Origin: Syntrophaceae bacterium
GTDB lineage: Bacteria; Desulfobacterota; Syntrophia; Syntrophales; PHBD01
Assembly (NCBI GenBank): GCA_013177825.1
Contig: JABLXX010000003.1
Coordinates: forward strand, 186,001-250,000
Reading direction: 5' to 3'
Length of the DNA stretch: 64,000 bases
Below are positions 26,047 through 35,079 of this stretch, piece after piece; positions within the stretch are counted from its first letter, which is position 1; every line of letters begins with the position of its first letter. Below the pieces are notes generated by a model that had not been told where the DNA came from, did no database searches, and saw nothing but the letters and a program-made list of their open reading frames with translations. Position numbers and translations under genes: made by a program.

Positions 26047-27153
26047 ATGGGATATGTTGCGGTCAAGGGCGGTACCGAGGCCATCGAAAACGCCTGCCGC
26101 GCCTTTCTCTTCGAGGGCATGAAGGGGGATGCGGCACCTCTGGGCATCGACCAGATCCGGGACCAGCTCTTCCTGCTCGTCGACCGTGTCATGGGAGAGG
26201 GATCCCTCTATGCGCCGGATCTGGCCGCCATGGCTGTACGGCAGGCCGCGGGGGATACCCTGGAGGCGGCCTTCCTGCTCAGGGCCTACCGGACAACGAG
26301 GCCTCGCCTGGGTTATTCGATCGCCCAGCCCTCCACCCGGATGCGGGTTGTCCGAAGGATTTCAGCTGCCTTCAAGGACGTCCCGGGTGGGCAGATTCTG
26401 GGCTCCACGAACGACTACACCCTGAGGCTGCTGAATTTTGAAACGGGCAACAGCTCCAAGATCCGCAGGATGAAACTCGTAAATGAAATCCTGCGCGGCG
26501 CGAAATCGGCGGACCCCCTGCCGGAGGAGTTTCCGAAGGTGGTCGACATCCTGCGCCGGGAAAATCTGATCGTCGAAACAAAGAGGTCCAACCGGGACGG
26601 TGCGGCCTGTGACGTCACGAAAGAGTCCCTTCTTTTTCCCGCCCCCCGGAGCGCCGCCCTGCAGTCCATGGCCCGCGGGGAAACGGGAGGCCTGCTTTTG
26701 CTGGCCTACTCCAACATGCGTGGCTACGGAAACATCCACCCCACCATCGGGGAGTTGCGCGTGGGGTACATGCCGGTCTGTGTCCGCCATCCCTTGAGCG
26801 GGGAGCTGTACACGGCGGGGGAAGTCAGGGTCACGGAGGCGGAGATCCTGGCCAAATTCACGGAAAAGACGGACGGTCCGCGCTTCACCGTCGGATACGG
26901 GCTCTGCTTCGGCCACAACGAGGTCAAGGCCATTTCCATGGCTATCCTGGACAGGTCCATCCAGACCGGGGGCGGCGCGACTCCGTCGGAAGACGGCGAG
27001 TTCGTATTGTCCCATATCGACGGGATCGAATCGATGGGCTTCTGCAATCACTGGAAGCTTCCCCACTACGTGGACTTCCAGTCGGACCTCGACCGCCTAC
27101 GGAGAGCGAAGGAAATCCATGAATCTCAACGAGTGGATCAGCGGAAAAAATAG
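26047..27153 (+). CDS. phnI: C-P lyase subunit PhnI
   Basis: The start is ATG 26047, one base after the phnH stop. The 368-residue protein begins MGYVAVKGGTEAIENACRAF and contains YSIAQPSTRMRVVRRISAAFKD-type (in part) sequence, LLLLAYSNMRGYGNIHPTIGEL (in part), and DGIESMGFCNHWKLPHYVDF. PhnI is the nucleosidase-like subunit that, with G, H and L, forms the ribose-1-phosphonate triphosphate from ATP and methylphosphonate. The 3' end overlaps phnJ by 35 bases. Confidence 0.94.
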   Translation: MGYVAVKGGTEAIENACRAFLFEGMKGDAAPLGIDQIRDQLFLLVDRVMGEGSLYAPDLAAMAVRQAAGDTLEAAFLLRAYRTTRPRLGYSIAQPSTRMRVVRRISAAFKDVPGGQILGSTNDYTLRLLNFETGNSSKIRRMKLVNEILRGAKSADPLPEEFPKVVDILRRENLIVETKRSNRDGAACDVTKESLLFPAPRSAALQSMARGETGGLLLLAYSNMRGYGNIHPTIGELRVGYMPVCVRHPLSGELYTAGEVRVTEAEILAKFTEKTDGPRFTVGYGLCFGHNEVKAISMAILDRSIQTGGGATPSEDGEFVLSHIDGIESMGFCNHWKLPHYVDFQSDLDRLRRAKEIHESQRVDQRKK

Positions 27154-28000
27154 GAACGGCCGCCGGAGCCGGATCGACTACAATTTCGCCTTTCTCGACG
27201 AGGTGTCGAAACGGGAGGTCCGGCGGAAGATCCTGAAGGCCGTCGCCATTCCGGGCTACCAGGTACCCTTCGGGTCGAGGGAGCTGCCCGTAGCCCGCGG
27301 CTGGGGAACCGGCGGCATCCAGGTGACGCTGTCCATCATTGTCCCCGATGACGTCCTCAAGGTCATCGACCAGGGCTGCGACGGAAGCGTGAACGCCGTC
27401 AACATCAAGCGCTTCATGCGGGAGGTGACGGGCGTCCGGACGACGACGGACACCTGCGAGGCAACGCTCATCCAGACGCGCCACCGCATCCCCGAGGAAC
27501 CCATGACGGATGCGCAGATCCTGGTTCTTCAGGTTCCCTATCCCGAGGCGCTGCGCGAGGTGGAGCCGTCGGAACGGGTCACGCGGCGCATGCATGCCGA
27601 GGCGGACTACAGCCGCATGTGGCTCTTCCTTTACGAGGACATTGTGAAGTTCGACGAGATCACGATCGGCTACCGCTACCCCGTCACGGTGAACGGCCGC
27701 TACATCATGGATCCGAGCCCGATCCCGCGCTGGGACATCCCAAAGCTCCACATGGCCGAGACGCTGTTTCTCTTCGGTGCGGGGCGCGAGAAGCGGATCT
27801 ACGCCGTTCCTCCCCACACGCCCGTCGAGCCGCTGGAATTCGAGGATTACCGGTTCCGGGTCGAGGACTTCCGGGGCAGGGCCTGCGAGCGGTGCGGCGC
27901 CACGGACGTTTACCTGGACGAGATCATTGACGATATCTCGGGGAGCCGGCTGTATTTCTGCTCCGATACGGGCTACTGCGACAAGAGGTGCGGGCGATGA
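27119..28000 (+). CDS. phnJ: C-P lyase radical SAM subunit PhnJ
   Basis: The 293-residue protein is highly conserved. IPGYQVPFGSRELPVARGWG holds the glycyl-radical glycine region, and CERCGATDVYLDE...FCSDTGYC supplies the C-x2-C-x21-C cluster-binding motif plus the further Cys five residues on that forms the thiyl radical. It cleaves the C-P bond of ribosyl-phosphonate to give an alkane and a cyclic ribose phosphate, and needs anaerobic or low-oxygen conditions for its cluster. All catalytic residues are present, so the operon looks functional. Confidence 0.96.
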   Translation: MNLNEWISGKNRNGRRSRIDYNFAFLDEVSKREVRRKILKAVAIPGYQVPFGSRELPVARGWGTGGIQVTLSIIVPDDVLKVIDQGCDGSVNAVNIKRFMREVTGVRTTTDTCEATLIQTRHRIPEEPMTDAQILVLQVPYPEALREVEPSERVTRRMHAEADYSRMWLFLYEDIVKFDEITIGYRYPVTVNGRYIMDPSPIPRWDIPKLHMAETLFLFGAGREKRIYAVPPHTPVEPLEFEDYRFRVEDFRGRACERCGATDVYLDEIIDDISGSRLYFCSDTGYCDKRCGR

Positions 28001-28836
28001 AGCCGCTGCTCGAGGTCCGGGGGATTACGAAGCTGTTCGGAGACGGATGCGAACATTGCCTTCCCGGCGGTGTCTCCCCGGAGGAAGGGAACCGATGTAC
28101 CCGCTGCGGAACCGTCGTGGGCTGCGGGGACGTTTCCCTGGAGATCCATCCCGGGGAGGTTCTGGGAGTCGTTGGCGAAAGCGGCTCGGGCAAGAGCACC
28201 CTCGTCCGGCTCATCCATTTCGAACACGAGGCGACGGCGGGAGAGATCTATCTCCACAACGGGGAGGAAATCTCCGCACCGCGGGATCTCCTGCGGCAGA
28301 GTTCCTTCCGGCAGCGACAGGTAAGGAGCCGATTCATGGGCATCGTCTACCAGAATCCCTATCTGGGCCTGCGGATGCAGGTGAGCTCCGGCGGCAACAT
28401 TGCCGAAAAGCTTCTGGCCGCGGGCTGGCGGAACGTTTCGGAGATCCGCAGGCGCGCTTCCGATCTGCTGGAGCGTACGGAAATTCCCCTGGAGCGGATG
28501 GACGAGCCCCCGGCCAATTTCAGCGGCGGGATGCAGCAGCGTGTGCAGATCGCCAAGGCGCTGTCGAACAACCCCCAGGTGCTGTTGCTGGACGAAGTGA
28601 CGACGGGCCTCGACCTCTCGGTGCAGGCCCGCGTGCTGGACCTCATCCGGAGCCTCCAGCGGGAGCTCGGCATCGCGATGATCGTGGTGTCCCATGATCT
28701 GGGGGTGATCCGCCTCCTTTGCCAGCGGACCCTGGTGATGCGCTATGGGCGGGTCGTCGAATCGGGGCTGACGGACCAGATCTTCGAGGATCCGCAGCAC
28801 GGGTACACGCAGCTGCTTGTCAGCTCCCAGCTTTAG
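27997..28836 (+). CDS. phnK: C-P lyase ATPase PhnK with Cys-rich insertion
   Basis: ATG 27997 overlaps the phnJ stop (ATGA). The 279-residue ABC protein has Walker A GESGSGKSTLVRL, signature FSGGMQQRVQIAKALSN, Walker B VLLLDEVTTGLDLSVQ and SHDLGVIRLLCQR. Compared with E. coli PhnK as recalled, about 25 extra residues lie before the first Walker region. They carry C18-x2-C21-x12-C34-x2-C37-x5-C43, a zinc-ribbon-like pattern. PhnK binds PhnJ in the core complex and couples ATP hydrolysis to opening or turnover. The Walker B acid is followed by V and not the usual P. Confidence 0.92.
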   Translation: MKPLLEVRGITKLFGDGCEHCLPGGVSPEEGNRCTRCGTVVGCGDVSLEIHPGEVLGVVGESGSGKSTLVRLIHFEHEATAGEIYLHNGEEISAPRDLLRQSSFRQRQVRSRFMGIVYQNPYLGLRMQVSSGGNIAEKLLAAGWRNVSEIRRRASDLLERTEIPLERMDEPPANFSGGMQQRVQIAKALSNNPQVLLLDEVTTGLDLSVQARVLDLIRSLQRELGIAMIVVSHDLGVIRLLCQRTLVMRYGRVVESGLTDQIFEDPQHGYTQLLVSSQL

Positions 28837-28847
28837 GCGGTGCAAGG

Positions 28848-29540
28848 ATGCTTGAAGTCGACAATCTGTCCAAGACGTTTACCGTCCATATCCTCGGCGG
28901 GAAAGTCATCGAGGGATTCGGCGGCGTGTCCTTCCGGCTTTCGCCGGGAGAATTTCTCGGACTGGCGGGGCGGAGCGGCTCGGGGAAGAGCTCCGTTCTC
29001 AAGTGTATCTACGGGACCTATCTGCCCACGACGGGCGCAGTCTGGTTTGCCTCCAACCGCCACGGGAAGGTCAATCTGGCCGATGGAAGCGAGCAGACGC
29101 TGCTCCGAATCCGCAACCGGGAAATGGGATACGTTTCCCAGTTTCTCCGGGTCGTCCCGCGCGTCGCTGCCGTGGACGTGGTCGCTGAGCCCCTGCTCCG
29201 GCAGGGGGAGGACTCCGATGAGGCCAGGCGCCGGGCCTCTGTGCTCCTGGAGCGGCTGGCCATCCCCGCCGGGCTGCACGACGCCTATCCGGCCACGTTC
29301 AGCGGGGGGGAGCAGCAGCGGATCAACATCGCCAGGGCTGTCATCTGGGAGCCCCGGCTTCTCCTTCTCGACGAACCCACGGCGTCGCTGGACCGGCGCT
29401 CCCGGCGGATCGTCATCGAGTTGCTGAAGGAACTCAAGCGAAAGGGAACCGCCCTGATCGGCGTTTTCCATGACCGGTCCTCCATGAAGGCCGTTGCCGA
29501 TCGGGTTCTCGACCTCGGCAACGGGAACGGCTGTCCATGA
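28848..29540 (+). CDS. phnL: C-P lyase ATPase PhnL
   Basis: From ATG 28848 the protein has 230 residues. It begins MLEVDNLSKTFTVHILGGK, a PhnL signature, then Walker A GRSGSGKSSVLKCIYGTYLP, signature FSGGEQQRINIARAVIWEPR, Walker B LLLLDEPTASLD and H-loop GVFHDRSSM. PhnL is an ABC-type subunit needed in the first phosphonate-activation step. It lies 11 bases after phnK and overlaps phnM by four bases. Confidence 0.94.
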   Translation: MLEVDNLSKTFTVHILGGKVIEGFGGVSFRLSPGEFLGLAGRSGSGKSSVLKCIYGTYLPTTGAVWFASNRHGKVNLADGSEQTLLRIRNREMGYVSQFLRVVPRVAAVDVVAEPLLRQGEDSDEARRRASVLLERLAIPAGLHDAYPATFSGGEQQRINIARAVIWEPRLLLLDEPTASLDRRSRRIVIELLKELKRKGTALIGVFHDRSSMKAVADRVLDLGNGNGCP

Positions 29541-30700
29541 AAGAACATAGAGACTTCATCATCGAAAACGCCCGCATCGTAACGCCGGAAGGAACCCTGG
29601 ACGGTGCCTCCGCTTCCATCCGCCAGGGACGCCTCTACAAGATCCGCGACGGATCCATCGGCAACGGCGGGATGCGCATCGACGCGGGAGGCGGCTGGCT
29701 GTTGCCGGGTTTCATCGATATGCACAGCGACGCCCTGGAAAAGGACCTCGAACCCCGGCCCAATGCGCTCTTCCCCCTGGACATCGTCCTGTACGAGCTC
29801 GACAAGAAGCTTGCCGCCTGTGGGGTGACGACGATTTACCACTCGATCTCCTTTGCGGAGGATGAAATCGGGGTCCGGTCCAACCGCATGGCCGCCGGCA
29901 TCATCTCGAAGATCCGGGACACGGCGGAACGGCTCCATGTGCGGACCCGGGTGCACGCGCGGTTCGAGATCAGCGACGGCGCCGCGATCCCGCAACTGGA
30001 GTCGCTGCTGGAGGAAGGGAAGATCCAGCTCCTGTCCATCATGGATCACTCGCCGGGACAGGGGCAGTTTCGCGAAGTCGTGTCCTTCCGGAATTACTAT
30101 CAGGCCGTCTACCGGAAAACGGACGAGGAGCTCCGCGCCATCATCGATCGGAAGCGGAAGGCCCGCAGGCACATGAAGTCCAACCTTGAACGGATCATTC
30201 AGTCCTGTCGCCGGTCCGGCGTTCCGATGGCCTCCCACGACGACGACTGCCGGGAGAAAATCGAGTGGCTCTGCGAGCAGGGCATCGGGATTACGGAGTT
30301 TCCCGTCAACATGGAGGCCGTCCGCACCGCCAGCGAAAGAGGATTGTTCGTCTGTCTGGGTGCGCCCAACATCGTCCGGGGCAATTCCCAGGCACGGAAC
30401 CTGAGCGCCCGGGACGCCATCGCGGCGGGCTGCGGCGACATCATCTGCTCCGACTACGCCCCCATGAGCATGCTGCACGCCGTCTTCACGCTGGACGGGC
30501 TGGGCATCCTGCCACTGCACCGGGCCGTGAACATGGCGAGCCTCTTTCCGGCAAGGGCCCTCGGGATCGAGGACGAAACGGGTTCCCTCGAGGAAGGCAA
30601 GGCGGCGGACCTGGTCATGGTCCGGAACGGAGGCGGGGTTCACCGGATCTGCAAAACATGCATCGAGGGAAGGGAGATCTTTGCGACATGGTTGAAATAG
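29537..30700 (+). CDS. phnM: C-P lyase amidohydrolase PhnM
   Basis: The 387-residue amidohydrolase contains LLPGFIDMHSDALEKDLEPR (HxD-like metal site), HDDDCREKIEWL and ICSDYAPMSMLHAVFTL. PhnM removes pyrophosphate from 5-triphosphoribosyl-1-phosphonate to give the 5-phosphoribosyl substrate of PhnJ. It overlaps phnL by four bases and the next gene by 13 bases, so the isomerase-like gene is certainly in the same transcript. Confidence 0.94.
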   Translation: MKEHRDFIIENARIVTPEGTLDGASASIRQGRLYKIRDGSIGNGGMRIDAGGGWLLPGFIDMHSDALEKDLEPRPNALFPLDIVLYELDKKLAACGVTTIYHSISFAEDEIGVRSNRMAAGIISKIRDTAERLHVRTRVHARFEISDGAAIPQLESLLEEGKIQLLSIMDHSPGQGQFREVVSFRNYYQAVYRKTDEELRAIIDRKRKARRHMKSNLERIIQSCRRSGVPMASHDDDCREKIEWLCEQGIGITEFPVNMEAVRTASERGLFVCLGAPNIVRGNSQARNLSARDAIAAGCGDIICSDYAPMSMLHAVFTLDGLGILPLHRAVNMASLFPARALGIEDETGSLEEGKAADLVMVRNGGGVHRICKTCIEGREIFATWLK

Positions 30701-31611
30701 GCAGTAAAATTGACGAGGTCCGGATCGACGGGCGGCTGGACCCGCTCCGCCGGGACCTGAATGAATTTAACGGCCTGGAACTGGAGGCGGTGGAACTGCC
30801 CGTCCACGGGCTCGACGCTGTCGTTCACGGCCGCCTTCATCACCGACGGCTCGAGGAGTTGAAGACGCTTCTCTGGGATTACGGATTTGCGTACACCGTT
30901 CATGCGCCGAACCCGCTTAACCTGATGGACGACGACAACCGGACCCTACACGAAAGCGTGTTCCGGGCCAGCCTGGAGTTTGCCTCCGAGATCGGCGCAG
31001 GCGTAGTAGTCTATCATGCCGGCCGTTACGTCTCCGAGGAGCGGTTCGCCGTTCCCGGTTACCTGATGCTGTCGGAGGAGGAGCGGCGAGACCTGCTCGA
31101 CCGGGAGGCCCGGGCTGTCCGCGACCTCGCCGACGAGTATCCCGCCGTCTGCATCTGTATCGAGAACGCGCGTCCCTATCTATACCATTCCCCCTATTGC
31201 TATGCCGAAAATCCCCGGGAGCTGCTGGAGCAGGTCGTCCGCATTGCCAGGCCCAACGTCCGCATCAACCTGGACGTCGGCCATCTCTACCTGGCGGCGG
31301 GGCATTACGGCTTCGATCCCGTGGAAGCGGCCGCGGAGATTCGGGAATTTGTCGCCCACGTGCACGTCCACGATAATTTCGGCCTTCCGGTCTATTACAC
31401 GGAAAAGCAGCAGACCCACCTCGTCCCCTTCGGGCGAGGCGACGCCCACATGCCCGTGGGCTGGGGGGAAGTTCCCATCGGGGCGATTCTGAAGACCTTT
31501 GCCGGCTCCTACGATGGCCTGATGATCACGGAACTGCGAAGCCGCTATTTTGATTACACAAAGGAGTCCGTAGAGAATCTGAAGGCGATCCTGCGAAACC
31601 TGCAGGCATGA
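30688..31611 (+). CDS. TIM-barrel sugar phosphate isomerase/epimerase-like protein
   Basis: The 307-residue protein shows the AP_endonuc_2/xylose isomerase-like fold: YTVHAPNPLNLMDDDN, VVVYHAGRYV, CICIENARPYL, VRINLDVGHLYLAAG, FVAHVHVHDNFG and MITELRSRYF. These supply the His, Glu, Asp and His metal ligands expected of the family. It is fused into the C-P lyase operon by a 13-base overlap with phnM. PhnP and PhnN, which normally process the cyclic ribose phosphate product, are missing, so this gene may act on that sugar phosphate. The exact reaction is unknown. Confidence 0.72.
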   Translation: MVEIGSKIDEVRIDGRLDPLRRDLNEFNGLELEAVELPVHGLDAVVHGRLHHRRLEELKTLLWDYGFAYTVHAPNPLNLMDDDNRTLHESVFRASLEFASEIGAGVVVYHAGRYVSEERFAVPGYLMLSEEERRDLLDREARAVRDLADEYPAVCICIENARPYLYHSPYCYAENPRELLEQVVRIARPNVRINLDVGHLYLAAGHYGFDPVEAAAEIREFVAHVHVHDNFGLPVYYTEKQQTHLVPFGRGDAHMPVGWGEVPIGAILKTFAGSYDGLMITELRSRYFDYTKESVENLKAILRNLQA

Positions 31612-31628
31612 CCGGGCCTCCGCCCGGT
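31611..31628 (+). terminator. Possible stem-loop at the end of the phn operon
   Basis: ACCGGGC-CTCC-GCCCGGT forms a seven-pair stem directly at the stop codon of the last phn gene. No T-run follows, so it may be an RNA stabiliser and not a true intrinsic terminator. The following 130 bases to the PhoH-like stop hold nothing else seen. Confidence 0.3.
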
Positions 31629-31758
31629 ATCGTCGATCTGCCGAGCGGGGAAGGGCCGGGGTTCCGCCATCCTGTTCCGGTCCGCCGGCCGGGGAAGGCT
31701 GTGGGATTCATTGCCCTCCGGACGGATGAATCCCGTCGCCGTTACCCAGTCCCACCCT

Positions 31759-33063
31759 TTACAGGAGCCTCGCCCCCATTTCCGCCACCTGGGACCGTTC
31801 GCCCTTGAGGAGGGTGACGTGGCCGGCGATCTCCTCGTCCTTCAGGTGCTCCACAAGATAACTCAGGCCGTTGCTGCTGGAGTCGAGATAGGGGTGGTCG
31901 ATCTGCTCCGGATCGCCCGTGAAGACGATCTTCGTGCCCTCGCCCACGCGGGTGATCAGCGTTTTGATCATGTGCGGGGTCAGGTTCTGCGCCTCGTCGC
32001 AGATGATGAACTGTCTGGGGATGCTCCTCCCCCGGATATAGGCCAGGGCCTCCATCTCGAGGATGCCGCGGTCCATGATGTGCTCGATGATCCGGTGCGG
32101 CTCCTGGTTGTTACTGAAGATGAACTCCAGGTTGTCATAGATGGGCTGCATCCAGGGCCTGAGCTTCTCTTCCTTGGACCCCGGGAGAAAGCCCAGGTCG
32201 TTGCCGAGCGGAATGACGGGACGGGTGATGAGCAGGCGCGAGTAGGCCTTTTGTTCCATGACTTTTTCCAGACCCACGGCAATGGCCAGAAGCGTCTTGC
32301 CCGTTCCGGCGCGGCCCACGAGGGTCGCCACCCGCACCTGATCGTTGAGCAGCAGCTCCAGAGCAAACCGCTGTTCCTTGTTGCGCGCCTTGATGCCCTG
32401 ATTCGTGCTTTCCCCGTGGACCAGCGGCCTCAGCTCCCCGCGGAAAAAGCGCGACAGCGCCGACCGGGAGGGCAGGGCGCGATTTTTCATCACGAAAAAC
32501 TGGTGGGGCCGGCCGGGGCCGCGGCCGTTCATTTCGAGATGTCCATCCCGGAAGAAAGCGTCTAATTCTTCAGATGTTACGTCTACATTCCCCCATCCCG
32601 TATAGAGCTCGTGGTAGTTGATCCTGTCGCTGAAGAAATCCTGGGCGGGGATGCCCAGCACGTCGGATTTGACGCGCAGGTTGAGATCCTTCGAGACCAG
32701 GAAGACCCGTCCCGGGAAGTCCCGGTTCAGGCTCCAGGCCAGGGAAAGTATCCGGTTGTCCGTCTTGCGGGGATCGAAACCGGGAGGGAATTCGTCGCAG
32801 CATTCCTGATGGTTGAGTTCGATACGCAGCCGCCCTCCCCCGGGAAGAGGCACCCCCGCGGACAGGCATCCCGACTCGCGCATTTTGTCGAGTTCCTGCG
32901 AAACGACGCGGGCGTTCCGCCCAATTTCGTCCTGCCTGCGTTTCTGATTGTCGATCTCCTCGATGACCGCAATGGGAATCACCACATCGTTATCCTCAAA
33001 GGAGAAAATGGCTCCCGGGTTGTGGAGCAGCACATTCGTGTCGAGAACAAACAATTTTACCAT
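31759..33063 (-). CDS. PIN-PhoH family ATPase (PhoH2-type)
   Basis: ATG 33063 is chosen because GGAGGA lies about ten bases before it and the PIN domain starts there (MVKLFVLDTNVLLHNPGAIF). Acidic PIN residues D-T-N, EEID and ILSLAW follow. The C-terminal half is a PhoH ATPase with Walker A LVGRAGTGKTLLAIAVG and Walker B FIICDEAQNLTP. PIN-PhoH proteins are described as RNA helicase/RNase enzymes. In E. coli the unfused PhoH is Pho-regulated. No clear Pho box was found before this gene. It is convergent with the phn operon. Length is 434 residues. Confidence 0.88.
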   Translation of the reverse strand: MVKLFVLDTNVLLHNPGAIFSFEDNDVVIPIAVIEEIDNQKRRQDEIGRNARVVSQELDKMRESGCLSAGVPLPGGGRLRIELNHQECCDEFPPGFDPRKTDNRILSLAWSLNRDFPGRVFLVSKDLNLRVKSDVLGIPAQDFFSDRINYHELYTGWGNVDVTSEELDAFFRDGHLEMNGRGPGRPHQFFVMKNRALPSRSALSRFFRGELRPLVHGESTNQGIKARNKEQRFALELLLNDQVRVATLVGRAGTGKTLLAIAVGLEKVMEQKAYSRLLITRPVIPLGNDLGFLPGSKEEKLRPWMQPIYDNLEFIFSNNQEPHRIIEHIMDRGILEMEALAYIRGRSIPRQFIICDEAQNLTPHMIKTLITRVGEGTKIVFTGDPEQIDHPYLDSSSNGLSYLVEHLKDEEIAGHVTLLKGERSQVAEMGARLL

Positions 33064-33245
33064 GGGATCATGTTCCTCCGTGGTTGAAGCAATGGGACGG
33101 ACTTTCCCCCGGGACCGATACGCCGACTGATTGTCCCGGGCGGACAAAGGCGGTGTGTATCCTCTGAAGTAGCTCGAGTGACGGCCGCAGCCGGGCCGGT
33201 AGGAAGGGTTCGCTGGACGGATCCGCTTTCAGGATGGACATCATG

Positions 33246-34733
33246 TTACAATGCGGGGCCTTCCGGTACGTGGGTGATGGAATATTCGAAATGTCTCTGC
33301 CCGAGTCCGGGACCCCGCCCGTAGTAATGCCACTTCGGGAAGTTGAAATCCGACGTGACGGACCGGGGGAGCAGCACGACCGCCTTGAGGAAGGCTTCGA
33401 GGTCGGGCACGTTGTAGATGTTCAATTCGTATCCCCACTTCTCCAGTTTATTGATGATATCGTGCTTTTCGGACGCCCTCCAGTTGACGGAGAAGCGGTT
33501 GATGCCCCACCCGTGAAGGGTATCCAGGACGGCCAGCGCCCGGGTCGGGGCGCCGATGATGACGGGGACGAGAAAATCGACGGGACACTGGATGATGGCC
33601 CCCGGGAACGCCTCCGTGAGTTTGCGGAAACCTTCCCTCTGCAATACCTCGACGGTCCCGTTGAACCAGAGGCGGCGCTCCGGCATGCCCGCGTTTCTCA
33701 AGATCGTAAGAATGCGGTCGAGCAGGTGCCCGTTTTCCTTCAGATCCAGCTTGAGGGACTTTCCCCCTTCCTGATAAATTACAAGAGCATCCTCGATCCG
33801 GACGAACGGCTCGTCGGGGTCCGGCGGCGTTTCCCGGAAGGAGTCGTTGCGCAGAATGACATGTTCGCCATCCGGATCGAAACGGACATCACATTCGGCC
33901 CACTCGATGCTGGAGGCCATGAACTGCCTCAGGTTGGCCTCGTCGTTCACGCCGTGCCAGACGAACTGAACGTGTCGCGGCAGCGATTTTTCCGGCACCA
34001 GTTCCGTGATGTCGTAGTCCCGGCCCGCCACCGTCCGCACCGGCAACTGCGTACGCTTGGAGCGGAAGATCGTGTGGGCATGCAACAGAAGGATATCGTC
34101 GGCGTCGTCCATTTCCGCGATGGCCTGCAGATTTTCAGGCTCGTTGTCCACAAAAGCGATTACGTGGTAGCCCATGCGGCGGAAATGGCGAATCCCCTCC
34201 GCCTTCTCCTCGAGGATCCCCTCGTTCCAGCCGCGCCGGTTCATGAAGAGATGTTCGCTCAGGAAACTCACTTTGTATTCCCTGCCGATGTTGTTGAGCG
34301 AGAGCAGCGTTTCCCTGCGGATCGGTTCGGGGCGGCCGGTGTTGAGACCCACGTGGGTACGGGGCTGGATCTCGAACCAGCGGATGACGTCCATGACCCC
34401 TGCAAAGGGCCGATGGGAGCGCAGGATATTCTCCTGCGACCAGCACCGCTCCTCGTACCAGGCCAGGACGTCCTCCTGCGGAGCACCGTGGATACCCATC
34501 GATTCCAGAACCTGTTCCACATGGCTCTCGCAGGACGTAACATCCTTGATGGCAAGCTCCGCAAACCAGTCCGTGCCGTGCGCCCGGTCATAGGACTGCA
34601 GGGTGTAATGGATCATGTAACGGGAATCGAGGATCGTGCCGTCGATGTCGAACAGGATCATGAGTTCGTCATCGGGATAACGGCGACGCATCCGGTCATA
34701 GTGCTGAGACAATCTCTGCATCCAGGAACTCAT
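33246..34733 (-). CDS. HAD hydrolase fused to FAM151/GDPD-like domain
   Basis: The N-terminal 220 residues form a HAD domain: MILFDIDGTILDS (nucleophile DxD), GLNTGRP and VIAFVDNEPEN (acidic pair region). After a linker, residues about 255-490 resemble the FAM151/menorin family (PLC-like phosphodiesterase fold): VWHGVNDEANLRQFM, IEWAECDVRF, GKSLKLDLKEN and LWFNGTVEVL. A HAD phosphatase joined to a phosphodiesterase-like barrel suggests stepwise release of phosphate from a diester. There is no signal peptide, so it should be cytoplasmic. AAGGAG precedes ATG 34733, and a Pho box lies about 210-230 bases upstream. Confidence 0.72.
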   Translation of the reverse strand: MSSWMQRLSQHYDRMRRRYPDDELMILFDIDGTILDSRYMIHYTLQSYDRAHGTDWFAELAIKDVTSCESHVEQVLESMGIHGAPQEDVLAWYEERCWSQENILRSHRPFAGVMDVIRWFEIQPRTHVGLNTGRPEPIRRETLLSLNNIGREYKVSFLSEHLFMNRRGWNEGILEEKAEGIRHFRRMGYHVIAFVDNEPENLQAIAEMDDADDILLLHAHTIFRSKRTQLPVRTVAGRDYDITELVPEKSLPRHVQFVWHGVNDEANLRQFMASSIEWAECDVRFDPDGEHVILRNDSFRETPPDPDEPFVRIEDALVIYQEGGKSLKLDLKENGHLLDRILTILRNAGMPERRLWFNGTVEVLQREGFRKLTEAFPGAIIQCPVDFLVPVIIGAPTRALAVLDTLHGWGINRFSVNWRASEKHDIINKLEKWGYELNIYNVPDLEAFLKAVVLLPRSVTSDFNFPKWHYYGRGPGLGQRHFEYSITHVPEGPAL

Positions 34734-34916
34734 TTTTGCCTTGTCTCCTTTTCACTGTTTGGTCTGTGCATGGTCCGGCAGCCCGGGTGCCGTCGGATAT
34801 TTCCTTTACGGAACTCCCAGGCGGCACTGCGGGCGCCTCAGCTGCAAGAGAGCCTGGCAGCGCCGGTCCCCGCTTCCCGGACGTCCATGGTGTCCTGCAG
34901 CGAATTGACCGGACCC

Positions 34917-34961
34917 AGTCTATGGAAGGATTGTCTCGGGAGGATGACAAGGGGATGAAAG
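34917..34961 (-). promoter_or_regulatory. Pho box and -10 of the HAD fusion gene
   Basis: On the minus strand, CTTTCATCCCC and TTGTCATCCTC follow at an 11-bp step (34940-34961). A weaker CCGAGACAATC comes next, and TAGACT (34917-34922) sits at the same distance as in the pst promoter. The leader to the ATG would be about 175 bases. No gene lies in this divergent 346-base gap. Confidence 0.75.
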
Positions 34962-35018
34962 GTTCGTGACGTGTGCGGCCGCGCGGCAACTCATAGATTT
35001 CACAGGAAAGACGCCTGG

Positions 35019-35052
35019 CCTTCATCGGCCTGTCACATTCCCCCTGTAGGGT
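35019..35052 (+). promoter_or_regulatory. Pho box and -10 of the 819-residue gene operon
   Basis: CCTTCATCGGC (35019-35029) and CTGTCACATTC (35030-35040) form a PhoB-type pair. TAGGGT (35047-35052) lies ten bases after CTGTCAC, as expected for the -10. The ATG at 35080 follows with GGGGAGG as ribosome site. Confidence 0.72.
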
Positions 35053-35079
35053 GGCCGCAACCGATGCAGGGGAGGAGCC

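Noticed and set aside
33064-33245. A Pho box before the PIN-PhoH gene
   Set aside because: No pair of half-sites with 11-bp spacing could be found in this gap.
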